A stretch of DNA of 64,000 nt from Demequina litorisediminis. Lineage in GTDB: Bacteria > Actinomycetota > Actinomycetes > Actinomycetales > Demequinaceae. Location of the stretch: positions 2,813,727 through 2,877,726 of the forward strand of contig NZ_BSUN01000001.1 in NCBI RefSeq assembly GCF_030161615.1. Direction: 5' to 3'. Below the pieces are notes generated by a model that was given only the letters and a program-made list of their open reading frames with translations, was not told where the DNA came from and ran no database searches. Both the position numbers and the translations under genes were made by a program. Position 1 is the first letter of the stretch. Each line of letters opens with the position of its first letter. Shown in pieces: positions 49,581 through 59,982 of this stretch.

Positions 49581-51804
49581 TGCGGCGGGCGTCGTAGACG
49601 CCGTCGATGCGGCGAATGGCGGAAAGCACCGCACCGAGGTGGGACGGGTCGGCCATCTCGAACGTAAAGGTGTTGAGCGCGACGCGGTCGCGGTTGGTCG
49701 AGACGTTCGCGCCCAGGATGTTCACGTGATAGTCCGAGAGCGCCTTCACCACGTCGGACAGGAGACGGTTGCGGTCGAGCGCCTCCACCTCGATCTGCAC
49801 CAGGAAGGTCGCATCCGACTGACCGGTCCACTGGACGTCGATGAAGCGTTCGGCCTGCGTATCGAGGAGGCGAGATTCGCGCAGTCCGCGCGATGCACCG
49901 AGACGCCATTGCCGCGGGTCACGAACCCACGGATGGGGTCGCCGGGCACCGGCGTACAACACTTCGCGAGCCTTGACCACCACATCAGACAGCCCGTGGA
50001 CGGACACGCCCACGTCCCCACGGCGTGCACGCTGGGCGGACGTGCCGGGACGCGTGATCTCGGTGACGTCCTCGTCCGCACCCTCGTCACCGCCGACGGC
50101 CTCCACCATGCGACTCACCACATCGGAGGCCTGCTCCTTGTGCTCGCCGATCGCGGCATAGAGCCCGTCAACGTCCTCGTAGTGCATCTCCTTGGCCAAG
50201 GCCAGGAGCGTCGACTTGGACATGAGGCGCTGCATCGGAAGGTGCTGGCGGCGAATCGCCCGCGCAAGCATGTCCCGACCGGTCTCGATCGACTCCTCGC
50301 GGCGCTCACGGGTGAACCACTGACGGATCTTGTTGCGGGCACGCGTGGACTGCGCAAAATCCAACCAGTCGCGCTTCGGGTGTGCGTTCTGGTCGGACGT
50401 GGTGAGGACCTCGACGGTGTCGCCGTTCTCCAGCGTCGAGTCCAGGGGCACCAGCCGCCCATTCACCTTGGCGCCGATGGTCTTGTGGCCCACCTCGGTG
50501 TGCACGGCGTAGGCGAAATCGATGGGGGTGGCGCCCTGCGGCAGGGCAAGCAACCTGCCACGCGGCGTGAAGACGTACACCTCGGCGCGGGAGATCTCAC
50601 CGCGTAGCGAGTCGAGGAACTCGGTGGGATCGGCGGTCTCCTGCTGCCAGTCGGCGATCTGACGAAGCCAGCCCATGTCATCGGACTTACCGCCGCCGGC
50701 GCCCTTGACCGTCTCCTTGTAGCGCCAGTGGGATGCGAGGCCGTACTCGGCTCGTCTGTGCATCTCCTGCGTGCGGATCTGGAGCTCGACGGGCTTGCCC
50801 GACGGACCGATGACGGTGGTGTGAAGCGACTGATAGAGGTTGAACTTGGGCATCGCGATGTAGTCCTTGAAGCGACCGGGCACCGGCTGGTACCTCGCGT
50901 GCATCGCTCCCAGCACCGCGTAACAGTCGCGCACCGTCTCGACCAGGATCCGGACCCCGACCAGGTCGTAGATGTCCGCAAGGTCGCGACCTCGCACAAT
51001 CATCTTCTGATAGACCGAGTAATAGTGCTTGGGCCGGCCGGTGATCTCGCCCTTGATCTTCATCTGCCGCAACTCCGCGGCGATCTCCGTACGAATCTCG
51101 GTCAGATACTTCTCGCGCTCCGGTGCGCGCTCCGCGACCACGTCGACGATCTCGCCGTAGATCTTCGGATACAGCGTCTTGAAGGACAGGTCCTCAAGTT
51201 CCCACTTGATCGCGTTGAGCCCCATGCGGTGCGCGAGCGGCGCGTAGATCTCGAGGGTTTCCTGCGCCTTGCGGCGGGCCGACTCGACGGGCACATGCTC
51301 CCAGGTGCGGGCGTTGTGAAGGCGGTCGGCAAGGCGAGGAGCAGGACTCGGATGTCCTTCGCCATCGCGACGACCATCTTGCGGACCGTCTCGGCCTGCG
51401 CCGCATCGCCGTACTTGACCTTGTCGAGCCTTGGTGACGCCGTCGACGAACTCGGCGACCTCGTCGCCAAACTCCTCGCGGAGCGTCTCGAGCGGATACG
51501 AGGTGTCCTCGACTACGTCGTGCAGCAGCGCCGCACAGATCACCGACTCTGGTAGCCCCATCTCTGCAATGATCTGCGCGACCGCGATGGGGTGGATGAT
51601 GTACGGCTCACCGCTCTTACGCTGCTGGCCGCGATGGGCCTTCTCCGCGACCTGATAGGCGCGCTCGATGAGCGTGGTCTTGCCCTTGGGGTACATCCGT
51701 CGATACGTGTCGAGGATGCCGTCAATCGCGGTGACCTCGCGCGGCGCGCGGCGCAAGAACGCCAGCGGCCCGAGCGCGGACGACGTGGGTCGAGTGTCCG
51801 TCAT
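49555..51804 (-). CDS. relA: RelA/SpoT bifunctional (p)ppGpp synthetase/hydrolase (internally frameshifted)
   Basis: 749 residues. Although the reading frame appears open end to end, four indels cancel in two pairs, so residues about 126-155 and 612-645 as translated are wrong. HD hydrolase domain: [18 protein letters not shown] and [13 protein letters not shown]; synthetase: [71 protein letters not shown]-terminal zinc-finger ([20 protein letters not shown] restored) and ACT domains. Indels: AGCT insertions at 51428 and 49972, missing bases near 51338 and 49868. Both catalytic domains are present, so this is a bifunctional Rel. Ribosome-binding site GAGGAGG before the ATG. Confidence 0.94.
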   Translation of the reverse strand: MTDTRPTSSALGPLAFLRRAPREVTAIDGILDTYRRMYPKGKTTLIERAYQVAEKAHRGQQRKSGEPYIIHPIAVAQIIAEMGLPESVICAALLHDVVEDTSYPLETLREEFGDEVAEFVDGVTKARQGQVRRCGAGRDGPQDGRRDGEGHPSPAPRLADRLHNARTWEHVPVESARRKAQETLEIYAPLAHRMGLNAIKWELEDLSFKTLYPKIYGEIVDVVAERAPEREKYLTEIRTEIAAELRQMKIKGEITGRPKHYYSVYQKMIVRGRDLADIYDLVGVRILVETVRDCYAVLGAMHARYQPVPGRFKDYIAMPKFNLYQSLHTTVIGPSGKPVELQIRTQEMHRRAEYGLASHWRYKETVKGAGGGKSDDMGWLRQIADWQQETADPTEFLDSLRGEISRAEVYVFTPRGRLLALPQGATPIDFAYAVHTEVGHKTIGAKVNGRLVPLDSTLENGDTVEVLTTSDQNAHPKRDWLDFAQSTRARNKIRQWFTRERREESIETGRDMLARAIRRQHLPMQRLMSKSTLLALAKEMHYEDVDGLYAAIGEHKEQASDVVSRMVEAVGGDEGADEDVTEITRPGTSAQRARRGDVGVSVHGLSDVVVKAREVLYAGARRPHPWVRDPRQWRLGASRGLRESRLLDTQAERFIDVQWTGQSDATFLVQIEVEALDRNRLLSDVVKALSDYHVNILGANVSTNRDRVALNTFTFEMADPSHLGAVLSAIRRIDGVYDARRITGAKRPL

Positions 51805-51916
51805 GTCGCCTCCTCGGGTGGAACCGCTAGAAACACCAGTCTACGGGCCATGACAGTCACGCAAGCACGCCCTTCGACCCACGCTCACGCCCCAAGGAAC
51901 GGGACGCGGATGGCCG

Positions 51917-51953
51917 CATGTGCGGCGTGTCGCGCCTCCAAGTGCCGCACATG
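51917..51953. repeat. Inverted repeat in the secF-relA intergenic region
   Basis: CATGTGCGGC at 51917-51926 and its complement GCCGCACATG at 51944-51953, 17-base loop, between the secF terminator and the relA start. The 271-base gap (51805-52075) otherwise shows no gene. It could be an operator near the relA promoter or a small structured RNA; unknown. Confidence 0.6.
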
Positions 51954-52041
51954 GGGCAATCTGCGGCACTGAGCGGGGTCATGCGGGAGTGCGGACCTGG
52001 GAAGGTGCAGGGTTGCGGGCACGCGGGACCGCGCTGGGCCC

Positions 52042-52069
52042 AGGGCCGGATCGAGACGATGCCGGCCCT
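52042..52069 (-). terminator. Terminator after secF
   Basis: AGGGCCGG/CCGGCCC stem extended by ATCG/CGAT past a one-base mismatch, 3-base loop, beginning seven bases past the secF stop. Confidence 0.75.
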
Positions 52070-52075
52070 ACGCCG

Positions 52076-53155
52076 CTACTTGCGGCGCTTGCGCTTGGGC
52101 TGCGACGACTGACCGAGGTGCTCCCCCGGAGTCAGCGCGCCCACGTGAACGGTGCCGTCCTCGCGCACCACGTCGCTCGAACCGCCTGCACGCAGCGCCA
52201 GCACCTTCGCGGTGTGCTCCTGGATGCGCGGCTCACGGCCCCGCAGCGCCACCTCGAGGGGTGTCGCCACGAAGATCGACGAGTACGTGCCAACCGCCAT
52301 ACCGACGAACAGCGACAGCGAGATATCCATCAGCGTTCCCGCACCGAGCACGAACGTGCCGATGAACAGAATGGCCGCCACGGGCAGCAACGCCACGATC
52401 GACGTGTTGATGGAGCGCACCAACGTCTGGTTCACGGCGAGGTTCGCGAGTTCCTCGTAGGTGTAGCGCGTCTGCTCCGTGAGGTGAGCGGTGTTCTCCT
52501 TGACCTTGTCGAACACCACGACCGTGTCATACAGCGAGTAACCGAGGATCGTGAGGAATCCGATGACCGCCGCGGGTGTCACTTCGAAACCGATGAGCGC
52601 GTAGACACCCACCGTGAGCAGGAGGTCGTGAATCAGCGCGAGGATTGCCGCCGCCGCCATGCGCCAGGCACGGAAGTACAGCGCGATGACCGCGAACACC
52701 AACAGGATGAAGATCACCAGCGCCTGGACGGCCTGCTTGCCGAGCCTGTGCACCCCAGGTGGGACCGATCTGGTCGAAGGCGACCGCATCGACCGAGACG
52801 TCGTACGCCTCCGCCAGCGCCTCGGTCATTGCCTGCTGGTCGGCATCGGAGAGGTCACCCAGCCTGGATGCGGATGTCGTCCTCACCGAGCACCGTGATG
52901 CGGGGCTCCTGGGTGGAGTCGATCTCGTTGACGACATCCTCCGCCGGACCCGCCGAGGGGTTTGCGACGTTGGTGATGATGTACTGCGAGCCGCCGGTGA
53001 AGTCGAGGCCGAGCGTGAGGCCCTTGCCGAACAGCAGCACGAGCGACGCGACCACCAGGATGATCGACACCAGGAACCAGCGCTTGCGCTGCTGAACGAT
53101 CGGGTAGGTGATCTCACCCGAGTGGAGCCTTGTTTCCCCAGGTAGCAAGGCTCAT
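52076..53155 (-). CDS. secF: SecF protein-export membrane protein (frameshifted in this sequence)
   Basis: 358 residues after correction; RND-type partner of SecD using the proton-motive force to complete Sec export. Helix 1 WFLVSIILVVASLVLLFGKG followed by LTLGLDFTGGSQY, the conserved first-loop motif; helices 2-6 include AAVIGFLTILGYSLYDTVVV followed by FDKVKENT, the signature of SecF, and SINTSIVALLPVAAIL. A basic tail ends QPKRKRRK. AGCT insertions at 53129, 52863 and 52745. Starts four bases past the secD stop. Confidence 0.93.
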
Positions 53156-53158
53156 GTC

Positions 53159-55179
53159 TCAGCCCTCCGACTTCGTGGTGTCATCGTGGTCGGCATTCTT
53201 GGAGCCCGAGGCCTCGGCCTCGTCGGTCGCGGCGCCTGTCTCGTCCGTGGTGGGCTCGCCCGCCACCTCACTTGACTGAGCGGCCTTGCGGCGCGCCGCC
53301 TTACGCTCGGCGAGGGTCAGGCCTTCGCCAGCGTCGTCATCGGACTCGGCCGATGCCGCGGTCACAGCCTTCGGTGCAGAGGATCCGGTGCGCACGCGGC
53401 CACGGCCCTTGTACATCTGCTCACGACCCAGGCGGCGGGGGTCAAGCCCGGACCACTTGTGGCCCTCGCCCCAGAACTTCGTCTTGGCGAGTAGCACCAT
53501 CACGGGGTGGGTGAACAGCATCACGATGACGATGTCGATCACGGTGGTGAGCCCCAGCGTGAACGCGAAGCCACGCACACCGCCGACGGCCAGCATGTAC
53601 AGCGTCACCGCGGCAAGCAGCGAGATCGCGTCGGAAGCCAGAATGGTACGCCGTGCACGTTTCCACGCATGGTCGACGGCGCTGGGCAGGGAACGTCCCT
53701 CACGCAGTTCGTCCTTGATGCGTTCGAAGTACACGATGAACGAGTCAGCCGTAATACCGATCGACACGATCAGACCGGCAACACCGGCGAGTGAGAGTCG
53801 ATAGTCGAGGCCCCAGGACAGCAGCGTGATGACGCCGTAGGTCCCCACACCGGCGAGGATCAACGAGCCCATGGTCACGAGGGCGAGGGCGCGGTACTGG
53901 AACACCGAGTACACGATGACCAGCAGCAGGCCGATGGCGCCTGCGATGAGGCCCTTCTCGAGCCTGCTCTGCGCCGAGCGTCGCGGACATCTGCTGGTTG
54001 GACTGCACCTCAAGGCTCATGGGCAGGGCACCGAACTTCAGCCTGGTTGGCGAGGCTCTCCGCCTGCTCCTGGGTGAAGTTTCCGGTGATCGATGCCTGG
54101 CCGCCGGAAATGCGGGCGGAGACGGACGGGGCCGAGATGACCGCACCGTCCAGAACCATCGCGAACTGGTTGCGCGGGCTTTCGAGCGGGAGATGCGCTG
54201 CGTGATCTCGTCGAACTTCTGGGCGCCCTCGTCGGTGAACGTGAGGCGAACCTCGTACGCACCGGTCAGGTTGCCCGCCTGCGTGCTCTCGGGGCCGGAG
54301 GCCGCGGTCTCCAGGTCATCGCCGGACAGGCTCGACGGGACCCATCGCGTACTTCACGATGTCGGCGGAACCACACGCGACGTAGCCGGCCTCCGGGTCG
54401 CCCATGGAACGACCCGAGTAGTTCTCGGCATCGAGGCAGTCGAGAGCGGCGAAGTCGGCCTGGACGTCAGCAGTCAGCCACTCGAAGGACGAGGGATCGG
54501 TGGTGCCGTACACGGGCCCGGTGGACGCGTCCGTGGTCGCCTCAGGGCTGGCCGATGCCGTGGGCTCCGGGGTCGCGGAAGCGGACGTCGCCGTCGCGTC
54601 GGTCTCGGCGGACGTCACCTCGGGAGTCACGGTCGCGTCGTCGGTCTCACCCACGACGTTGGCCATCTCGCTGGCGCTGACCTCGGGTTCTGGCGACGTC
54701 GAGGCATCGGCCGAAGCCGAAGGCTCCGCGGAGGCCGAAGCGGACGCGCTGGGCTCGGGGGTGGCCGACGTGGACGTCGTGGGGCTCGGGTCTCCGGTCA
54801 TCAGCACGGGGCGGAACTGGAGCCTGCGCCGACTGCGCAACAAGGTCCACCGTCGCCTGGTCGGGGTTGCCGGGCAGCGCCACCACAATGTTGTTGCCCT
54901 GCGTGGTGATCTCCGCCTCGGCGACACCCGAGGCATCGACACGGCGACGAATGATCTCGACGGCCTGGTCAAGGTCCGACTGGTCGATCTGCTGGGTCGC
55001 CCCTCCTCCAGCACGGGCGCCAGAATGATCTGGCGGCCTCCTGCGAGGTCGAGAGCGAGCCCGGGGGTCCACGAGGTGACGCCCGTCGCGGCACCCACCG
55101 CAAGGCCTCCGTAGATGAGGGCGAGGATCGCCCCGAGCCAGATCAGCGCCTTGCGAGCGCCCTTGGTTGCTTGAGACAC
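53159..55179 (-). CDS. secD: SecD protein-export membrane protein with a low-complexity insertion (frameshifted)
   Basis: 672 residues after correction. Helix 1 ALIWLGAILALIYGGLAVGA, then LALDLAGGRQI (the DLxGG motif). The P1 head contains a Ser/Ala/Thr/Pro/Glu-rich insertion of about 100 residues (roughly 130-230). The RND core carries DSFIVYFERIKDELREGRSL and AITLYM-type helices; the tail is acidic, Ala/Glu/Asp-rich. Indels: AGCT insertions at 54826, 54330, 54046 and 53965, one G missing near 55003 (EEGATQQIDQ) and one A missing near 54183 (SRSKSPRNQFAMV). GTG start. No yajC lies between ruvB and secD, where many relatives carry it. Confidence 0.92.
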
Positions 55180-55286
55180 AGGATTCCTTCGTCTGACGCC
55201 TTCGTGTTTGCCCCCGAGGGAGCCCAGCCGATTCTAGGGGCATGAGGCGCCAGCGTCGAACAGGCCCCGCTACGAAGAGCAACAGT

Positions 55287-56337
55287 TCAGTCGAACAGCC
55301 GTCCGCCCACCTGGCCAGCCACAGCATCGGCCGGCGGGGTGAGGCCAAGGTGGACCCATGCGTCGGCCGTGGCGATTCTGCCTCGCGGGCTGCGACTCAT
55401 GAGGCCCTCGCGTACCAGGAACGGCTCCGCGACAGTCTCGACGGTCTCGGGCTCCTCACCGACGGAGACCGCCAGGGTCGACAGGCCCACGGGACCGCCT
55501 CCAAAGCGGGTGCACAACGCGCGCAGCACGGCTCGGTCCAGGCGGTCGAGCCCCTTGTCGTCCACCTCGTACACCTGGAGAGCCTCACGCGCGTTCGCGA
55601 GGGTTCCCCGACCGCTGCCGTGGACCTCGGAGAAGTCGCGCACGCGGCGCAGGAGCCGGTTGGCGATTCGGGGCGTGCCGCGCGAGCGGCCCGCGATCTC
55701 GTGCGCCGCCGAGGTATCCATCGGGAAGTCGAGCAGGCGTGCCGAACGTCCCAGGATGCGCTGGAGTTCGGCGGGCTCGTAGAACTCCAGATGGCCCGTG
55801 AACCCAAAGCGATCCCTGAGCGGCGCCGGTAGAAGCCCCGCCCGCGTGGTCGCGCCCACCACCGTAAAACGAGGAAGTGTCAGCGGAATCGACGTGGCGC
55901 CAGCGCCCTTGCCGACCACCACATCGACACGGAAGTCCTCCATGGCGAGGTAGAGCATCTCCTCGGCGGGCCGTGCCAGGCGATGAATCTCGTCAAGGAA
56001 CAGCACATCGCCCTCTTCAAGAGAGGACAGGATGGCGGCCAGGTCGCCCGCATGCTGGATGGCCGGTCCGGAGGTGAGGCGGAGGTTCGCTCCCATCTCC
56101 GTGGCGATGATCATCGCCAGCGTGGTCTTGCCCAGTCCTGGCGGCCCCGAGAGCAACACGTGATCGGCCGTCGTGCCGCGCGCCACCGCGGCGCGCAGCA
56201 CCAGGCTGGTGATCTCGCAGGGTCTGTTGACCGACGAATTCGTCGAGGCTTCCGGGACGAAGCGCCGCCTCGGATGACCGTTCGATCGCGTCCGCGTCGG
56301 CGGAGACGAGCCGGGGATCGAGGTCGGCGTCAGACAC
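55287..56337 (-). CDS. ruvB: RuvB Holliday junction branch-migration ATPase (one frameshift)
   Basis: 349 residues after correction. [20 protein letters not shown] at the start, Walker [16 protein letters not shown], Walker [11 protein letters not shown], sensor [19 protein letters not shown], arginine region [18 protein letters not shown], and the C-terminal winged helix with [13 protein letters not shown]. The AGCT insertion at 56203 (DHQLVLRAAV). GTG start inside the ruvA 3' end (8-base overlap). Confidence 0.95.
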
Positions 56338-56942
56338 GCGCCGCGCCCATCGTCCGCAGCGCGGCGCGCAGGGTCACCGCCACGTCCTCCTGCGCCACCG
56401 GTCCGTCAGCCACATCGTCCACGGCCTTCGCCGCGGCCTTCGGGTTCCAGCCCAGGCTGACAAGCGCGTCCTCGACCTGTCCCCTGGCGTCCGCGGGGCC
56501 CGCCGAGGGACGCGCCTCGCCGTCTGCGTCGTCGAGCACGGGGAGGCTGAGCTTGCCGCCCAGGCTCCAGCAGAAGGCGTGCCGCGACCTTCGCGCCGAT
56601 GCCGGGCACCTGCTCGAGGGCCTTGCGATCCCCCGAGGCCACCGCCTGCGCAAGCGCATCGGGCGAATGCACCGCCAGCATGGCGAGCGCGAGCCGGGGC
56701 CCCACGCCCTGTACCGACTGCAGCGCCTCGAACGTGTCGCGCTCGTGCTCCGTACCAAAACCGAACAGCGTCAGGGAGTCCTCACGCACAACAAGGTGGG
56801 TGTGCACCCGCACGGTGGCGCCGTGACGGAGGTCGGCGAGCGTGGTGGGCGTCGACAGCACCTTCATGCCGACGCCGCCGGTCTCGATCACCGCCGCCGT
56901 CGCGCCGACGGACAGCACCGTGCCATGCAGCGTGGAGATCAC
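56330..56942 (-). CDS. ruvA: RuvA Holliday junction-binding protein (one frameshift)
   Basis: 203 residues after correction. OB domain from [20 protein letters not shown] with [20 protein letters not shown]; two helix-hairpin-helix motifs ([19 protein letters not shown] and [20 protein letters not shown]); C-terminal RuvB-binding helix bundle from [24 protein letters not shown] insertion at 56563, while an AGCT 15 bases away (about 56548, GGKLS) is unaltered. GTG start. Confidence 0.94.
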
Positions 56943-57041
56943 GCATCCTCCTTCGAACGTATGTACGAATACGCTACGGGATGACGCTGACACCGACGGC
57001 CGCGACGCGCCGCGTGAGCGACGCGCGGGCAGGCAGCGCCG

Positions 57042-57596
57042 TCAGCGCCTGCGTTTGGCGGCCTGCTCAGCCTCGGCCCAGAGCCGCTGCGCCGCCGTCG
57101 TACCACCCGTACCCACGGGCGCGGCCGCGCCCCGCCAGGCGTGCGCGATGGCGATCGCGAGGGCATCGGCCGCATCGGCCGGCTTGGGCACCTCGGTGAG
57201 CCCCAAGACCTTGGCGACCATGTAACCCACCTGAGCCTTGCCTGCCCTGCCCTCGCCCGTGACCGCGGCCTTGACCTCGGACGGCGTGTAGAGCGTCACC
57301 GGCAGGCCCCTGCGCTGCGCGAGCAGCATCACCACGCCCGAGATCTGGGCCGTGCCCATCACCGTGGAGACATTCGCCTGAGCGAACACGCGCTCCAACG
57401 CGATCGCGTCGGGCCGATGCTCGTCGAGCACGCGCTCGATCGCGTCGGCAAGGCGTCCGATCCGCGCGGGAGTGTCCGCGGTCGACGGGCTCGTGGCCGC
57501 GCTCACGTGCACCAGCGACACTCGCCTGGCACCCGCGGCATCCACGATGCCGAGCCCGCAGCGCGTGAGCCCTGGGTCGACACCGAGGATGCGCAC
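57042..57596 (-). CDS. ruvC: RuvC crossover junction endonuclease
   Basis: Intact frame, 184 residues from GTG 57596. RILGVDPGLTRCGLGIVDAA carries the first catalytic Asp, ALERVFAQANVSTVMGTAQI the Glu, and KPADAADALAIAIAHAW the final Asp pair. Start chosen at the conserved VRILGVDPG; upstream codons in the frame have no homologous sense. Begins four bases past the yebC stop; about 100 bases then separate it from ruvA. Confidence 0.96.
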   Translation of the reverse strand: MRILGVDPGLTRCGLGIVDAAGARRVSLVHVSAATSPSTADTPARIGRLADAIERVLDEHRPDAIALERVFAQANVSTVMGTAQISGVVMLLAQRRGLPVTLYTPSEVKAAVTGEGRAGKAQVGYMVAKVLGLTEVPKPADAADALAIAIAHAWRGAAAPVGTGGTTAAQRLWAEAEQAAKRRR

Positions 57597-57600
57597 GGAG

Positions 57601-58354
57601 TTACTCTGCGGCGGCCTCGAGGACCTCGTCGGAGGCGTCCATGTTGGCGTAGACGTTCTGAACGTCGTCGCAGTCCTCAAGCGCGTCGATGAGACGCAGC
57701 ATCTTGCGCGCGCCGTCGACGTCGAGGTCCACCTTCATGGACGGCACCCACGCGGCCTCGGCCGAGTCGTAGTCGATGCCCGCATCCTGGAGCGCGGTAC
57801 GCACGGCCACGACGTCGGTGGCCTCCGAGGTGATCTCGAACACGTCGCCGCCGTCCTCGATCTCCTCGGCGCCGGCCTCGAGGGTTGCCTCCATGAGCGC
57901 GTCCTCGGTGGTGCCCAGGCTGGGAACGACCACCTGGCCCTTGCGGGAGAAGAGGTAAGCGACCGAACCGGGGTCGGCGAGCGTGCCGTTGTTGCGGGTC
58001 AGCGCGGTGCGGACCTCCATGGCGGCGCGGTTGCGGTTGTCGGTGAGGCACTCGATCAGCATGGCCACGCCGTTGGGTCCGTAGCCCTCGTACATGATGG
58101 TTTCGTACTGCGCGCCACCGGCCTCCAGGCCAGAGCCACGCTTGACGGCGCGGTCGATGTTGTCGTTGGGGACCGACGACTTCTTCGCCTTCTGGATCGC
58201 GTCAAACAGCGTGGGGTTTCCGGCGGGGTCTCCACCACCCGTGCGGGCCGCGACTTCGATGTTCTTGATCGGCTTGGCAAACAGGCTTGCCGCGCTTGGC
58301 ATCGATAACGGCCTTCTTGTGCTTGGTGGTGGCCCACTTGGAGTGACCGGACAC
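57601..58354 (-). CDS. yebC: YebC/PmpR family transcriptional regulator (one frameshift)
   Basis: 250 residues after correction. GTG start giving the universal [20 protein letters not shown], then [20 protein letters not shown] and [24 protein letters not shown] insertion at 58280 (RGKLFAKLIKN). Recent work on this family (TACO1/YebC) implicates it in translation of polyproline stretches. Ribosome-binding site GAGGAG. Conserved neighbour of ruvC. Confidence 0.95.
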
Positions 58355-58417
58355 GTGTGCTCCTCGAATGACGGGTTCAGGACTGCCGACCAGTGTACTC
58401 AGGGCGAGGGGATGACC

Positions 58418-58796
58418 CTACGAGCCGATCAGCAGGATGGCCCAGCGGCCGATCGCGCCGAGCGCGCCCGCCCAGAGCAGGCTCGCAAGCGTGCCGATGA
58501 TGAAACGCTCCGAGGCCTCCGACCGTGCCATGGGGTCCGTGTCCCGCAGGCTCTGGATAGCGGCCGAGACCCTTGATCGCCACCACGATGGCCACCCCTT
58601 CCGGCATCCCCACGAGGATGCACCCCGCCACCAGAAGTCTCTCCATGACGCCGACCCACATCCCGCCGCGCAGCAGGCCGGGCGTGGGGGCGATGGGTTC
58701 GATGCGCCTGAGTGCCCACGCCACCAGCGGCGCTCCGAGCCCCGCGGCGAGCGCGAGAGTGGCAACGCCGATGGCGACGGTGAGAGCGACGGTCAT
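58418..58796 (-). CDS. Small membrane protein coupled to the SatD-like gene (one frameshift)
   Basis: 125 residues after correction, about four hydrophobic segments: VALTVAIGVATLALAAGLGA, then LLVAGCILVGMPEGVAIVVA, then FIIGTLASLLWAGALGAIGR. The loop KGLGRYPELRDTDPMARSEA between helices recalls small proteins found beside SatD genes. AGCT insertion at 58548. ATG overlaps the upstream stop (ATGA), so the two are translationally coupled. Function unknown. Confidence 0.75.
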
Positions 58797-59430
58797 GATG
58801 ACGGCACCGTACCCGAAGGGTCCGACTCGACGCCGGCGTCCGTGACAAGCCGGGCCGCCAGCGGCCGCGCGGCCGCCTCCTCGTCGAGCATCGCCACGGC
58901 CGCGCGCTGGCTGACTGCCTGGGGCGAGATTGCCAGCGCCCTCGCCGCCTCGCGTCGCGTTGCTCCCCCGGCGAGCGCATCGGCCACCTGCCAGCCCGCC
59001 TCGGAACGGCGCCTCACCACGGCGCCGAGCAGTTGGAGGATCGCCGTGGCCTCGGCCGCGGCCGCCGGGCTTCCCCGGCGACCACCAACGGCACCGACTC
59101 TCCCCTGCCCCTGGCGCGCTCAACGGCGTCGCGGGCATGGACAAAGACGGGGCCTGAGCTCGCGCGCGACGACGGCCCGAGCGGGAGTTGGGCTCGTCCC
59201 ACCCCGATGCCGACGGACCAGTCGCCCTCGCGCATGAGGCGCAGCGCGAGGTCCACAGCGGCATCGGCCGCGGTGAGCACGATCTGGACTTCATCGCCGA
59301 CCGTGCGCTCAAGTGGCAGCGCGATCGCCTCGCGCCACTGCTGGCTCCAGGGAGTCAGCGCAGTCAGGAGTTCCTCGACGCGCTCACCCGAGACGGTACT
59401 GGCGCGCTGATCGGCGGTGATGACGAACAT
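58793..59430 (-). CDS. SatD-family protein (one missing base)
   Basis: 212 residues after correction. The start MFVITADQRASTVSGERVEE fits the SatD family, named from an acid-tolerance operon of Streptococcus mutans; GDEVQIVLTAADAAVDLALR and GIGVGRAQLPLG follow. The C-terminal 75 residues contain a helix-turn-helix-like segment (EAARALAISPQAVSQRAAVA), suggesting nucleic-acid binding. The frame breaks near 59066, where a C run has lost one base (VAGEAPAAAAEATAILQLLG restored). Biochemical role unknown. Confidence 0.75.
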
Positions 59431-59439
59431 GCAACAAGG

Positions 59440-59981
59440 CTAGAGCCTTGAAGCGCACGTATCAAGGCTCCGTGCTTGATTCTCCGCGATCAAGGTCCGC
59501 CGCGTACCGCACGAGAGCCGCCGAGTACTGGGTAGACGCCACGGCACCGAGCGCCGCCTGCAGCGCCTCGGTGTGACGCCCCAGGTCATGCCGCGCGAGG
59601 GCAAGGAAGCCCGCCGCGGCGGGTGCAAGCGCCTCGCTGACGGACGTCGACTCGAGCAACGCCACCGCATCGGCCGGACGCCCCACGTTCCGCAGCGAAC
59701 TCGCGAGCTGAATGACCGCTTCATCCGCCCGGCGCCCGCCAAGACCCGCCGCCAGAGCCCGCTCGTACAGGACGACGGCCTCCGCCTCGCGCCCCACGTA
59801 GTCGTGAGCGGACGCGACCTCGTACAGCGCCGCGGCGTCGCCTGCCGGCCGGGCCTCGGCCAGCGCGTGCGCTCCGGCGATCACGCCCGCGACGTCGTCA
59901 CGCTGCACGCCATCCCAGAAGGCCTCGACGCGCACCTCCCACACATCATCGGAAGGCTCCGCGCGCGTCGGTTGCTCCCAT
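59440..59981 (-). CDS. TPR-like tetratricopeptide protein (frameshifted in this sequence)
   Basis: About 179 residues after correction, almost all helical. Repeats: GVIAGAHALAEARPAGDAAA, EAEAVVLYERALAAGL, ADEAVIQLASSLRNVGRPAD, ALARHDLGRHTEALQAAL, matching the A-x-x-x-L-x-x-x-G-x-x-x-E-A spacing of tetratricopeptide repeats in actinobacterial TPR-5-type proteins. As given, the frame is fused to pdxT. Removing the AGCT insertion at 59955 gives a clean ATG start one base past the pdxT stop. Removing a likely one at 59465 moves the stop from 59462 to 59440. Partner unknown. Confidence 0.75.
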
Positions 59982-59982
59982 G

